DNA from: an uncultured Verrucomicrobiales bacterium
Lineage (GTDB): Bacteria > Verrucomicrobiota > Verrucomicrobiia > Verrucomicrobiales > Akkermansiaceae
Assembly (NCBI GenBank): GCA_905478925.1
Contig: CAJQKQ010000054.1
Coordinates: forward strand, 1 to 53,283
DNA: 53,283 bases
Direction: 5' to 3'
The notes below the pieces were generated by a model that saw only the letters and a list, made by a program, of their open reading frames with translations, had not been told where the DNA came from and searched no databases. The first letter of the stretch is position 1. Each line of letters starts with the position of its first letter. Positions 35,028-43,666 of this stretch are shown piece after piece. The translations under genes were made by a program, and so were the position numbers.

Positions 35028-37592
35028 ATGGGAAAAACACTGATCATCGCAGAAAAACCGTCCGTCATGAACGACCTCGCCAAGGCCTTGAACAAGGATC
35101 TTGGAAAATTCGAAAAGGTCGGCTCAGGCCGCGATATCCATTACGAGAACGACGATGCGATCATCACCTCCGCCGTCGGCCACCTCGTCGAGCTGCGCAT
35201 GCCGATGGGCCCGAACGGCAAGAAACTGCCATGGAAATTCGATGTGCTGCCGGCCATTCCCGAGACATTCACACTCGATCCCATCGAGCAGTCCGAGCCG
35301 AAGCTGAAGAAAGTCCTCAGGTTCGCGAAACGCAAGGACGTCGACCTCATCGTCAATGCTTGCGATGCCGGCCGGGAAGGGGAGCTAATTTTCCGCTACA
35401 TCATGGAGATCGGGAAAATCGATAAGCCGGTCAAACGCCTGTGGATGCAGTCGATGACCACCGGCGCGATCGTATCCGCTTGGGCGAACCTCCGCTCCGA
35501 CGAGCAGATGAAGCCACTCGCCGACGCCGCGAAGTGCCGCTCCGAGTCCGATTGGCTTGTCGGCCTGAACGCGACCCGCGCACTGACCTGTTTTAACTCC
35601 CGCCACGGCGGCTTCAATATCACCGCCGCAGGCCGCGTCCAGACGCCGACGTTGGCTATCCTCGCCGCACGCGAAGAGGAAATCCAAGCCTTCGTCTCTG
35701 AACCGTATTTCGAAGTTCACGCCACGATGAACGTCGCGGCAGGGGAGTATCTCGGGAAATGGATCGATCCTTCCTTCAAGAAGGACAAGGACAAGCCCCA
35801 TGGCCGTGCCGACCGCATCTGGAACCAGGAATTGGCGAAAACCATCGTCGATCGTTGCAGCGGGAAAACCGCGGAGATTTCCGAAGAGACGAAATCCAGC
35901 AAGCAGATCCCGCCGCAGCTTTACGATCTCACCACCCTCCAGCGTGAGGCACCGTTTTCCGCGAAGGTCACGCTCCAGATCGCCCAGGCGCTCTATGAGA
36001 AGCACAAGGTGCTCACCTATCCCCGGACGGATTCGCGCTACCTTCCCGAGGACTACGTGCAGAATGTCCGCGAGACCATGCAGCAGATCGGCAATAGCGA
36101 TCTGGATGTTTCGCAATACGCCAAGGCGGTGCTCGCCGGAAAAGGTGGGGATGAGCCGCAGCTCCATCAGTCCAAGCGCATATTCAACACCGATAAAGTC
36201 TCCGATCACTTTGCCATCATCCCAACCGGCAACACCGCCAAGCTCTCCGAGACCGAGCAAAAGGTCTATGATATGGTGGTGAAACGTTTCATCGCCGTCT
36301 TCTATCCGCATGCGGAGTTCGAGCAGACCACCCGCCTTTCCACCGTTTCCTCGGATGCCGCGAAGGATGTTTTCAAAACGGAAGGCCGCGTCCTCGTAGT
36401 CCCCGGCTGGCTGGAAGTTTACGGCAGGCAACCCGGCGTCGCCGCCGGCAAGGACGGCCTGGTCGGAATCACCGAAGGCGAAACCGCCAAGGCCGATCCC
36501 GTGGAGCTTGTCCACGAGCAGACTCGCCCGCCCGCCCGTTTTACGGAATCCACGCTTCTCTCCGCGATGGAGGGAGCCGGAAAGCTCCTGGTCAACGATG
36601 AAGAACTCCGCGAGGCCATGTCCGAGCGCGGCCTCGGCACACCCGCAACACGCGCGGCCACGATCGAAGGCCTCATCGCCCAGAAATACCTACTCCGCGA
36701 CGGACGTGATCTCCACGTCACCCCCTCCGGCCGTCGCCTCATCCAGCTCGTTATCCAGATGGACATCGAAGGGCTCTATTCGCCCAAACTCACCGGCGAC
36801 TGGGAATACAAGCTCCGCCAGATGGAACACGGGGAACTTCAGCGCCCGGAGTTCATGAAGGAAATCATCGACTACACCAACGAGATCGTCGCCAAGGCGC
36901 ATGCTCTCGCGGAGGAGGCGAAGAACAAGAAGTTTGACGATGTCGAAGTCGAGCACCCTGTTCACGGCACCCTTGTCCTCAGGCAGACCGATGCGACCTA
37001 CGAATCCCGCGACCCGGAGTTGCCGATCAAAATCAAGAAGTACATCGCCGGTCGCCCTCTCTCCGAGGATGAACTGAAGACACTGATTAACAAGGGCATC
37101 GTCGGCCCGCTCCAGGGCTTCAAGTCCCGCTTCAACAAACCATTCGACGCCTCGCTCCAACTGGATGAGAAGTTCAAGGCGAACTTCCTCTTCGAGGGCG
37201 ACGACGACAAGGCTCCCGACCTCACGGATGACATGGTCATCGGCACCGCTGAAACCGCCGAAGGGAAAAAGCATCGGGTCTTCGCCACCGAGAAGGCTTA
37301 CTACGTCCCCGACATCGTCACCAAAAAGGACAAGCACGGAGTCCGCATCGGAAAAACCATCCTCCAGCGCGAGATCCCGGACGACCAAGCGATCAAGCTT
37401 ATCTCCGAGGGCAAAACCGATCTCCTCAAAGGCTTCATCTCGAACCGCACCAAGCGCAAGTTCGATGCGTTCCTGACCTTCGATGCGGTGGCTGGAAAGA
37501 TCGGCTTCGACTTCCCGCCAAGGCCGGCGAAGAAGGCAGCCAAGAAAGCTGCGAAGAAGGTTGCCAAGAAAGCAGCCAAGACGGAGGAGTGA
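35028..37592 (+). CDS. topB: Type IA DNA topoisomerase, TopB-like, with C-terminal repeats
   Basis: 854 residues. Toprim domain 1-140 ([31 protein letters not shown] with metal-binding acids at 113-119). Active-site Tyr331 in [14 protein letters not shown]-like and [11 protein letters not shown] motifs. Two C-terminal topoisomerase repeats (about 690-730, [20 protein letters not shown]; and about 770-830, [20 protein letters not shown]), then a Lys/Ala tail ([17 protein letters not shown]) like histone H1-type tails. The N-terminus is TopB-like rather than TopA-like, with no zinc fingers. Relaxes or decatenates DNA. The tail likely gives nonspecific DNA binding. TopA naming is the alternative. 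Confidence 0.9.
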   Translation: MGKTLIIAEKPSVMNDLAKALNKDLGKFEKVGSGRDIHYENDDAIITSAVGHLVELRMPMGPNGKKLPWKFDVLPAIPETFTLDPIEQSEPKLKKVLRFAKRKDVDLIVNACDAGREGELIFRYIMEIGKIDKPVKRLWMQSMTTGAIVSAWANLRSDEQMKPLADAAKCRSESDWLVGLNATRALTCFNSRHGGFNITAAGRVQTPTLAILAAREEEIQAFVSEPYFEVHATMNVAAGEYLGKWIDPSFKKDKDKPHGRADRIWNQELAKTIVDRCSGKTAEISEETKSSKQIPPQLYDLTTLQREAPFSAKVTLQIAQALYEKHKVLTYPRTDSRYLPEDYVQNVRETMQQIGNSDLDVSQYAKAVLAGKGGDEPQLHQSKRIFNTDKVSDHFAIIPTGNTAKLSETEQKVYDMVVKRFIAVFYPHAEFEQTTRLSTVSSDAAKDVFKTEGRVLVVPGWLEVYGRQPGVAAGKDGLVGITEGETAKADPVELVHEQTRPPARFTESTLLSAMEGAGKLLVNDEELREAMSERGLGTPATRAATIEGLIAQKYLLRDGRDLHVTPSGRRLIQLVIQMDIEGLYSPKLTGDWEYKLRQMEHGELQRPEFMKEIIDYTNEIVAKAHALAEEAKNKKFDDVEVEHPVHGTLVLRQTDATYESRDPELPIKIKKYIAGRPLSEDELKTLINKGIVGPLQGFKSRFNKPFDASLQLDEKFKANFLFEGDDDKAPDLTDDMVIGTAETAEGKKHRVFATEKAYYVPDIVTKKDKHGVRIGKTILQREIPDDQAIKLISEGKTDLLKGFISNRTKRKFDAFLTFDAVAGKIGFDFPPRPAKKAAKKAAKKVAKKAAKTEE

Positions 37593-37610
37593 CCAAAACC
37601 TGAAAAGGTA

Positions 37611-37633
37611 GGGACGCGCGGCTCGCCCGTCCC
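37611..37633. terminator. Hairpin after the topoisomerase gene
   Basis: GGGACG (37611-37616) and CGTCCC (37628-37633) with an 11-nt GC-rich loop, 19 bp after the stop codon. It begins with the word GTAGGGA.GCGCGGCT shared with the inverted repeat after ftsH. No U-tract. Confidence 0.45.
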
Positions 37634-37760
37634 ACTTCAAAAATCTGACGGCTCGATCAACACAAAGGGAGTGAATCCTCCCAACCATCCCCATAAGCCC
37701 GGCTCTGCGGTGAATAATCCAAGCTGAACTGCGGCTTCCAGCTGGATTCGCAAGTCACGC

Positions 37761-37788
37761 CCCCAAGGAGTGGCTGCATTCTGCTGCC
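37761..37788 (-). repeat. Dispersed repeat, copy 3 (28-bp core)
   Basis: Read on the minus strand it starts GGCAGCAGAATGCAGCC and ends ACTCCTTGGGG, the core of the copies at 5591-5630 and 9481-9520. It lies in the 301-bp convergent gap between the topoisomerase and trkH. A minus-strand frame (37637-37909) crosses it but has only a TTG start and no family similarity, so it is not called as a gene. Confidence 0.7.
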
Positions 37789-37893
37789 AGATAAGAATGG
37801 AGGAAATGTCTGAACATGTCTGCTCGGGTGCCTCCTTCGCTAAGAGCCTCGGCGGACAAGTGCAGACCAGCGTCAGCCCCTCCGGGCTTTCAC

Positions 37894-39384
37894 TTAATAT
37901 TTCTTCCAAAGTTGCGGCACGAACAGCACGAGCAGAGCGAAAAGTTCGAGGCGGCCGAGGATCATGATCCAGCCGAGGAAGACTTTGGTGGGTTCACGGA
38001 GCTTCGAGAAGTTCATGGTCGGGCCGACGGCGTCGAATCCGGGGCCGATGTTCAGGGCGGTTGCGAGAACGGTGCCGACACAGCTTTCGAGGCTGATTCC
38101 GGTTCCGGCTTCAAGAAAGCCGACGACTGCGGTGGCGGCGATGCAGATCATCAGATAGAGGGTGATGAAAAACATGATACGGGCGCGTACGGAGTCGTCG
38201 ATGGTATTGCCGTTGACGACGACGCGGAATACCCGGCTGGGGCGGAAAGTCCTTATGATTTCACTGCGTGCGGATTTTGCGAACACAATGAGCCGGCCCA
38301 CCTTGACGCCCCCGGAGGTTGATCCGGCGCACCCGCCCATCAGCATGAGGCAGGCGATGAGAACCTTCGACCATGTAGGCCACTGGTCATAGTCCACGGT
38401 GCCGTAGCCGGTGGTGGAGGCGATGCTGACTACGGTGAATGCAGCCTCCCGGAAGCTGGTGAGTACCGAGATCCCGTCGTTGTAGGAGCGGCCGGCGGCG
38501 ATCAGGATGGTTACGAGCAAGCAGATACCAAGGAACCAGCGGGCATCCTCTTCCTTGAAGACCCGTTTCCAGTTGTTGCGGAGCATCACGATGAATAGCA
38601 GGAAATTCAAGCTGCAGAGAGCCATGAAAAAGATCAGCCAGGACTCGATCAGCCAGAAATTTCCCCTTTCGGCATAGTGACCGATACTGGCGCTGTGGGG
38701 GCTGAGTCCGCCCGTTGCAACGGTGGTGAAGGCATGGCAGGTGGCGTTGTACCAGGTCAGCCCCATGGCCTTCAATCCAAAGAGACAGACCAGCACCAGC
38801 CCGATGTAGATGCACAGCAGCATCGTTGCCGTGTCCTGGATGCGGGCGAGGCCGAGGTCACCGCTGCGGAAGGATGATTCGTTGTGGAAAAGGGATTTCG
38901 ATGAAACTCCGATGTAGGACAACAGGGCTACGAAGAGCACGAGGATTCCGATTCCTCCTAGGAGCTGAGTGGTCGCGCGCCATAGCAGGATGCCGCGCGG
39001 CCATTCCTCGATCACGGTCATCACTGATGAGCCGGTGGTGGTGAAGCCCGAGGCTGATTCAAAAAACGCTCCTGCCGGCGAGAGATACGGGGGACAGAGC
39101 AGATAGGGTAATCCTCCGAAAACGCTGCACAGGATCCAGCCGACGCCGACAATGACGATGGCCTCCCGCTTCGGGATGGTGTCGTGTTTGGTTTTTGTGA
39201 TCCCCGGGATGATGGCGAGCAGGGCAACACCGCCGGTGATCGCCGCCGAAAGGAAAAGCATGGATGCAGCCTCATTGCCGCCCCCCGTCACGTCCCACTT
39301 TGCGAAAAGCCCACACACAATCATTGCGACAGCTTCCAGTGTGAGGAGCAGGCCGAGAATGCGTGAGATAAGATAGAAATTCAT
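37894..39384 (-). CDS. trkH: Trk-type potassium transporter, membrane subunit
   Basis: 496 residues. Four membrane-pore-membrane repeats with degenerate K+ filters: SGFTTTGSS, AFTTVATGGLS, SIASTTGYGT and ALNIGPGF. Cytoplasm-facing loops and the conserved GGCAGSTSGGVKVGRLIV segment match TrkH/KtrB. Imports K+ with TrkA as gating partner. The trkA gene lies 16 bp upstream on the same strand, so the two form an operon. Complete. Confidence 0.95.
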   Translation of the reverse strand: MNFYLISRILGLLLTLEAVAMIVCGLFAKWDVTGGGNEAASMLFLSAAITGGVALLAIIPGITKTKHDTIPKREAIVIVGVGWILCSVFGGLPYLLCPPYLSPAGAFFESASGFTTTGSSVMTVIEEWPRGILLWRATTQLLGGIGILVLFVALLSYIGVSSKSLFHNESSFRSGDLGLARIQDTATMLLCIYIGLVLVCLFGLKAMGLTWYNATCHAFTTVATGGLSPHSASIGHYAERGNFWLIESWLIFFMALCSLNFLLFIVMLRNNWKRVFKEEDARWFLGICLLVTILIAAGRSYNDGISVLTSFREAAFTVVSIASTTGYGTVDYDQWPTWSKVLIACLMLMGGCAGSTSGGVKVGRLIVFAKSARSEIIRTFRPSRVFRVVVNGNTIDDSVRARIMFFITLYLMICIAATAVVGFLEAGTGISLESCVGTVLATALNIGPGFDAVGPTMNFSKLREPTKVFLGWIMILGRLELFALLVLFVPQLWKKY

Positions 39385-39400
39385 TGAGATGACTCGGGGC

Positions 39401-40750
39401 TCAGGCGGCCAGCAGTTTCAGGAAGCCTTTCATGGCCTCCTTGGAAACCATTGCGTAGAGGTGGTCTCCGCCGAGCAGCACCTCGTCGGGACCCGGGACC
39501 TCCGCATGCAGTCCGCGCAGCTTGCCAACCAGCACGGTTCCGGGAGGCCACTGGATCTCCTTTACCATGTGGCCGGCCGCGATCGAGCCTTTGCCGACGC
39601 GGAGCTCAAGCAGGTCGATTCCGTCGAATTTTTTCAGGATGTGATGGGAGTCCGTGGTGATGAAGCGCTGAATCTCCCGCCGGGTGGCTTCGCGGGGGCT
39701 GATCGCCGCGCGGATGCCGAAGTGATGGCCACTCGCGGAAATGGCCGCTGCGTAGTCGGCGCGGTGGATGATCGTTAGGCAATTTTTCACGCCGAGCGTG
39801 TGCGCCTGCAGGCACGACATCACGTTGTCCTCGTCGTCGGTGCTAGTGCTGATGAAGAAATCCGCCTCGCCGATCTGCTCTTCCTCAAGTTCGGCGGAAA
39901 CCGTGGCGTCGCCGTGAATTATAGTGGCGTTGGTGAGTCGATCTGCGAGCCCCGCGCAGATCTCCGCGTCCCGCTCGAAAACACGCACCGTGCAGTCGAT
40001 GCTCTCCAGCATTTGCGCGAGCGAGAAGCCGTATTCATTGCCGCCGAAGATCACGACTCGCAGCTTGTCCGTACTCTTGCGTTTCCCTTGCAGCTTCTCG
40101 GCAAACTTGCGCAGTTTCCTGGGTTCCCCGAAAACCGTCACCAGGTCACCCTCCTCGATCTCTGAATCAGCCAAAGGTACATGGGAATTCTCTCCGCGCT
40201 TGATCATTGCGACCCGGACGCCTTCGGGTGCGTCGAGATCCCTCAGCTTGCGGTCGATCGCCTGGGAGGTGGGGCTTACGAGGATCTGCTGCAGCTCGAT
40301 GCGACCCCTTGCCAGCTCCTCTACGACGAGGGAGTCCGGATTGCGGACGAACTTGGCTAGTTCGATGGCGGTGAGGCGTTCCGAGCTGAATATGTGGTCG
40401 ATGCCGAAGTGGCCGCGGAAATCGAACAGCCATTCTTCACGCTGCAGGCTGGGGTGAACCCGGCTGACCACTTTCGGAACCCCCATGCTCTTCGCCATAG
40501 AGGCGGACATCGTGTTGGTGGTGTTCGAGGAGGACATCGCTAAGAACAACTCGCACTCGCCCACATCCGCATCGGCGAGGTCGGAAACGCTGGTGCCGTC
40601 TCCGTGTATCACTTTTGCGTCCAGGGCTGCCTCAAGCTCCTCAGCGAGTTCCTTGTTCGCCTCGATCAGCGAAATCCGGTGTGTTTCCTTAGCCAGGGAC
40701 GTGGCCAGATGCCTTCCGATCTCCCCGGCGCCTACGATAATGATGTTCAT
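39401..40750 (-). CDS. trkA: Trk potassium uptake regulatory protein, NAD-binding
   Basis: 449 residues: two tandem RCK units. First Rossmann motif IIIVGAGEIGRHLATSLA (3-20); second IFGGNEYGFSLAQMLES (about 232-249), where the GxGxxG glycines are partly replaced (GGNEYG). Each is followed by an RCK_C domain. Peripheral inner-membrane protein that binds NAD(H) or ATP and controls TrkH. First gene of the trkA-trkH operon. Confidence 0.95.
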   Translation of the reverse strand: MNIIIVGAGEIGRHLATSLAKETHRISLIEANKELAEELEAALDAKVIHGDGTSVSDLADADVGECELFLAMSSSNTTNTMSASMAKSMGVPKVVSRVHPSLQREEWLFDFRGHFGIDHIFSSERLTAIELAKFVRNPDSLVVEELARGRIELQQILVSPTSQAIDRKLRDLDAPEGVRVAMIKRGENSHVPLADSEIEEGDLVTVFGEPRKLRKFAEKLQGKRKSTDKLRVVIFGGNEYGFSLAQMLESIDCTVRVFERDAEICAGLADRLTNATIIHGDATVSAELEEEQIGEADFFISTSTDDEDNVMSCLQAHTLGVKNCLTIIHRADYAAAISASGHHFGIRAAISPREATRREIQRFITTDSHHILKKFDGIDLLELRVGKGSIAAGHMVKEIQWPPGTVLVGKLRGLHAEVPGPDEVLLGGDHLYAMVSKEAMKGFLKLLAA

Positions 40751-41220
40751 GAGGATTGGAATGCGGCCGAAGCCGCGAGATTCTTATCCGGACTGACCCA
40801 AAGCCGCAATCCCAACCTTTCCTCCTTCTGCGTGAAGAAATCCTTTGGTTTGTGGAAAACGGGGGAGTCCATTCCTGTAACCATAATTGATAATTCGGCA
40901 CGATGATGCGATGGTAACGGGAGCTTTCTTGGAGAGACTCCGGCGGAAGAGGAAAAGCACCGCGGTACACTCCGCTATCATTTTTTGGAAATCAAGTGCA
41001 CCGGACTTCAAAAATGCCGAAAACCACGATAAAAAGACGGTTCTTTTTAGAAAAATCCACCCGAGGCGCCCTAAATTCTTTAAATATTCACGATTCAAAT
41101 CTTCATAACTCATTGGTAATTAGCGATAAAAGAGTTTCATTAAAAATACTCACTTTCTGCTTGTGAGCTAGGTGTACTGATGTGTATAGTTCGGGTGTTG
41201 GCGCGACAGCCATTCCCGAA
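40751..41220. promoter_or_regulatory. 470-bp divergent region trkA / mraZ
   Basis: No gene was accepted. The right half (about 41040-41160) is AT-rich in a GC-rich context (TTTAGAAAAATCCACC, TTCTTTAAATATTCACG, TTTCATTAAAAATACTC) and most likely carries the main promoter of the dcw cluster. The left half must hold the trkA promoter. Short frames on both strands lack protein-like composition. Confidence 0.5.
41163..41186 (+). promoter_or_regulatory. Candidate MraZ operator: GTGNN boxes at 9-10 bp spacing
   Basis: GTGAG (41163), GTGTA (41172) and GTGTA (41182) begin 9 and 10 bp apart, about 35-58 bp before the mraZ ATG. MraZ rings in E. coli bind three TGGGN boxes at 10-bp spacing in front of mraZ. 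The spacing and position agree; the box sequence differs. A fourth GTGTT lies at 41195 off the 10-bp grid. Confidence 0.35.
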
Positions 41221-41673
41221 ATGATTCCTCAATTCCAAGCATACAAGGGTTCCTTCCCTTACAAGACAGACGCGAAATGCCGCGTTAATGTCGTGCCTGC
41301 TTGGAGGCCCGCACAAGGTGAGGTTCTCAACCTAATGCCATCCATCTCCGAGGGTGTGAAGGTAATCAAGGTTCTTACTCAGGAGGCTTTCGAATACCGC
41401 GTCGAGCGCATCAAGGAGCACGCCGAGACCCCGAAAGAGGAATCGCAGCTCAAAACCAAACTCGTCCGCCTGCTCCGTGAGGTTTCGGTAAACGAGCAAG
41501 GAAAGCTTCTCATTCCGAAAGACATGGCAGAATACGCCGGGATCGCCCCGGATTCTGAAATCACCATGTCCGCCGGCGACAGCCACTTCGAGATCTGGCC
41601 ACGCGACAAGTTCGAGGAAATCTTCGGCCTCTCCGCAGTGCCGGAGGAAGACGATCACCTCGCTATTTTCTAA
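41221..41673 (+). CDS. mraZ: MraZ, dcw-cluster transcriptional regulator
   Basis: 150 residues from the ATG at 41221; an in-frame GTG at 41182 would add 13 residues and overlap the possible operator. Two SpoVT/AbrB-like halves: YKGSFPYKTDAKCRVNVVPA (the conserved DxKGR reads DAKCR) and REVSVNEQGKLLIPKDMAEY. About 150 residues is normal. Represses or tunes the dcw operon by binding repeats in its promoter as a ring-shaped multimer. First gene of the cluster, 42 bp before rsmH. The Gly-to-Cys change in the first motif is unusual. Confidence 0.9.
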   Translation: MIPQFQAYKGSFPYKTDAKCRVNVVPAWRPAQGEVLNLMPSISEGVKVIKVLTQEAFEYRVERIKEHAETPKEESQLKTKLVRLLREVSVNEQGKLLIPKDMAEYAGIAPDSEITMSAGDSHFEIWPRDKFEEIFGLSAVPEEDDHLAIF

Positions 41674-41715
41674 ATCATTTCACCACTCACCTTACCCACA
41701 CCTAGACTGGCAACC

Positions 41716-43299
41716 ATGCTGTTCAACCCACCAACCTTTGCGAGCGAAACGGTCCACCTCACGGCGGCTTCCGGCGTGTTCGTCCGCTCGCAGGGGTTGG
41801 GTTCATTTTCCAAACACTCACAAGGCCGTGCGCTCGGGACAGCACACGGTTTTGAAAATACGGACGCTCCCACCGCTCCTGGCTGGTTGTCGGCGGGGCG
41901 TCCGTTTCCCTTTTCCAACGCCTTTCTGGCTGGGCGGATGAAGTCTCTCGGGACAGAGCTTCATTCGCTATTTGAACCCGTGCGCCGCGCCGCTCCTGGC
42001 TGGTTGTCGGCACGCGCACGGGTTTCCCTTTCTGAAAAATCACAAAACCGCGCGCTCGGGACAGCACGCGGTTTTGAAAATACGGACGCTCCCACCGCTC
42101 CTAGCTGGTTGTCGGCGGGGCGTCCGTTTCACTTTCGATACAGTTTTCTGGCTGGGCGGATGAAGTCTCTCGGGACAGAGCTTCACCCGCTATTTGAACC
42201 GGTGCGTCACGCTGCTCCTGGCTGGTTGTCAGCGCGGCCTCCGGTTTCCCTTTCCAAGCGATCACAAAACCCTGCGCCCGGGACGGCACAGGGTTTTGCC
42301 TTTACGGACGCCGAGCCCGCTGCTGGCTGGTTGTCGGCCTCGACGTCCGAATCTTTTTCTCCGAAAGACTACCACCTTCCGGTCCTCTCCGAAGAGGTTG
42401 TTGATATGATGGCGGCCGACTCCGGTAAATTCATCATCGACGGAACTCTTGGTGGAGGCGGCCATTCTGAACTTTTGTTGCAATCTGGAGCCAGTGTCCT
42501 TGGTGTGGATCGCGATCCCGAGGCGCTCGCGCATGCTGGCGAGCGGCTCTCGGGTTTCGCTCCGAGATTCTCCACATACCAAGCGAACTTTTCCGAAATC
42601 CCCGACCATCCCGGTATCCGTGCCGGGGAACTCGCCGACGGGTTGTTACTCGATCTCGGGGTTTCGTCCCGCCAACTCGATTCCGCGCCGCGAGGTTTTT
42701 CTTTCATGCGCGAGGGTCCGCTCGACATGCGCATGGGGCCGAATGCGGTGATGACTGCCGCAGACCTGGTCAATACATGGGAAGAAAGCGAGATCGCCCG
42801 GATACTGTACACCTTCGGGGAGGAGCCCCGCTCACGCAGGATCGCTGCCGCCATTGTCGATAAGCGCTCGGCGAAACCATTCACCACCACCACGGAACTC
42901 GCCGCATGCATCGAGAAAGCGATCGGGCGCAGAGGCAAGACCCACCCGGCCACCCGCAGCTTCCAGGCGATTCGGATGGCGATCAATGAGGAACTCGAAT
43001 CCCTTTCGTCCATTCTCTCGTCCGCCGCAAGCATCCTGAAGCCGGGGGGGCGTTTGCTAATTATCACTTTCCATAGCCTGGAGGACAGGATGGTGAAGAG
43101 ATTTCTCCGTCATCATTCGCAACCTTACATCGACGATCCCACATGGCCGGAGGCACGACCCAATCCAGACTGCATTTACAAACTCCTCAGCAAGAAAGCA
43201 ATCGCGTCCAGCGCCAAGGAGATATCCGAGAACCCACGAGCCCGTAGTGCCAAACTGCGGGTTGCTCAGCTTTTAGGGTCGGAAGCGATTTCTGCTTAA
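41716..43299 (+). CDS. rsmH: 16S rRNA C1402 N4-methyltransferase with 217-aa repeat extension
   Basis: Residues 218-527 are a complete RsmH: DYHLPVLSEEVVDMM, SAM motif DGTLGGGGHSELLL, DLGVSSRQLDSAPRGFSF, RMAINEELESL, ITFHSLEDRMVKRF; about 310 residues, the family's normal size. Residues 1-217 are an addition made of 2.5 copies of a 74-residue repeat (each with LGT...GF or LGTELH and PGWLSA), encoded by palindromic DNA. In-frame starts: ATG at 41716, ATG at 41938 and 42160 (inside hairpins) and TTG at 42331, 12 codons before the core, so the extension may be partly or wholly untranslated. All repeat spacings are multiples of 3, which favours translation. Methylates the ribosomal P site. Confidence 0.9.
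   Translation: MLFNPPTFASETVHLTAASGVFVRSQGLGSFSKHSQGRALGTAHGFENTDAPTAPGWLSAGRPFPFSNAFLAGRMKSLGTELHSLFEPVRRAAPGWLSARARVSLSEKSQNRALGTARGFENTDAPTAPSWLSAGRPFHFRYSFLAGRMKSLGTELHPLFEPVRHAAPGWLSARPPVSLSKRSQNPAPGTAQGFAFTDAEPAAGWLSASTSESFSPKDYHLPVLSEEVVDMMAADSGKFIIDGTLGGGGHSELLLQSGASVLGVDRDPEALAHAGERLSGFAPRFSTYQANFSEIPDHPGIRAGELADGLLLDLGVSSRQLDSAPRGFSFMREGPLDMRMGPNAVMTAADLVNTWEESEIARILYTFGEEPRSRRIAAAIVDKRSAKPFTTTTELAACIEKAIGRRGKTHPATRSFQAIRMAINEELESLSSILSSAASILKPGGRLLIITFHSLEDRMVKRFLRHHSQPYIDDPTWPEARPNPDCIYKLLSKKAIASSAKEISENPRARSAKLRVAQLLGSEAISA
41821..42349 (+). repeat. Array of ten alternating hairpins (types A and B) in the 5' part of rsmH
   Basis: Type A (hexaloop CGGGAC): A1 41821-41854, A2 41934-41968, A3 42043-42076, A4 42156-42190, A5 42265-42298. 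Type B (15-nt loop CTCCTGGCTGGTTGT): B1 41860-41905, B2 41975-42024, B3 42082-42127, B4 42197-42246, B5 42304-42349. Order is A-B five times; A1-B2 and A3-B4 are a 222-bp duplication. Stems vary but remain paired: A3 CAAAACCGCG with CGCGGTTTTG, A5 CAAAACCCTG with CAGGGTTTTG; next to the A loop, GCT/AGC becomes GCC/GGC in A5; next to the B loop, CCG/CGG becomes CTG/CAG in B4. TTTCCCTTTCC-like spacers follow most B units. Stop-free in the rsmH frame. Confidence 0.9.
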
Positions 43300-43324
43300 A
43301 ACCCATACGAAACCAAGCACTGTC

Positions 43325-43666
43325 ATGAACCGCCGCCGCCAGGAAACCCATTCGAGGATATCCTCGATCGTGATCCTTTCGCTGATCCTCGCAGGGGCTA
43401 TCGGTGCCGTCGGTGGTGTGACATATGTGTATTACAGAAACTGCCAGATCAAGATAGCCCGGGAGATCGATGCCGTTGAAAGGCGCATCGAACAGCACCG
43501 GCTTGATATCCGCACAGTTCAGATGAGGAGCGACCAAATCCTCAACCTCTTCGCCATCAGGAAAACCCTGCAGGATGTCGGCACCGATCTCGTGCCTATC
43601 CCAGTCGGCGTATCCGAGGACATTCTTCCATCGCCTTCGTCTGCCGTCGCCTCCGCCAGCTTGTGA
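43325..43666 (+). CDS. ftsL: FtsL-like division protein
   Basis: 113 residues: short basic cytoplasmic tail (NRRRQETHSR), one membrane helix (about 13-36, SSIVILSLILAGAIGAVGGV), and a helical, charged periplasmic part likely to form a coiled coil (IAREIDAVERRIEQHRLDIR). Sequence similarity to FtsL is low, as is usual for that family; the call rests on size, topology and position between rsmH and ftsI. Its TGA overlaps the GTG of ftsI. Would join FtsB/FtsQ in activating septal synthesis. Confidence 0.7.
   Translation: MNRRRQETHSRISSIVILSLILAGAIGAVGGVTYVYYRNCQIKIAREIDAVERRIEQHRLDIRTVQMRSDQILNLFAIRKTLQDVGTDLVPIPVGVSEDILPSPSSAVASASL

Noticed and set aside
37637..37909. 90-codon minus-strand frame between the topoisomerase and trkH
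   Set aside because: Only a TTG start, overlaps the trkH end, and part of it is the dispersed repeat. It may be a gene remnant, but no family is recognisable.
40784..41113. 109-codon minus-strand frame before trkA
   Set aside because: Crosses the AT-rich promoter region, has no motif and no protein-like pattern.
41821..42349. Repeat array considered as CRISPR or as integron attC sites
   Set aside because: Repeats are not identical direct repeats with unique equal spacers, no cas genes are near, and no integrase or conserved attC core (RYYYAAC/GTTRRRY) pairs flank cassettes. The frame is open into rsmH.
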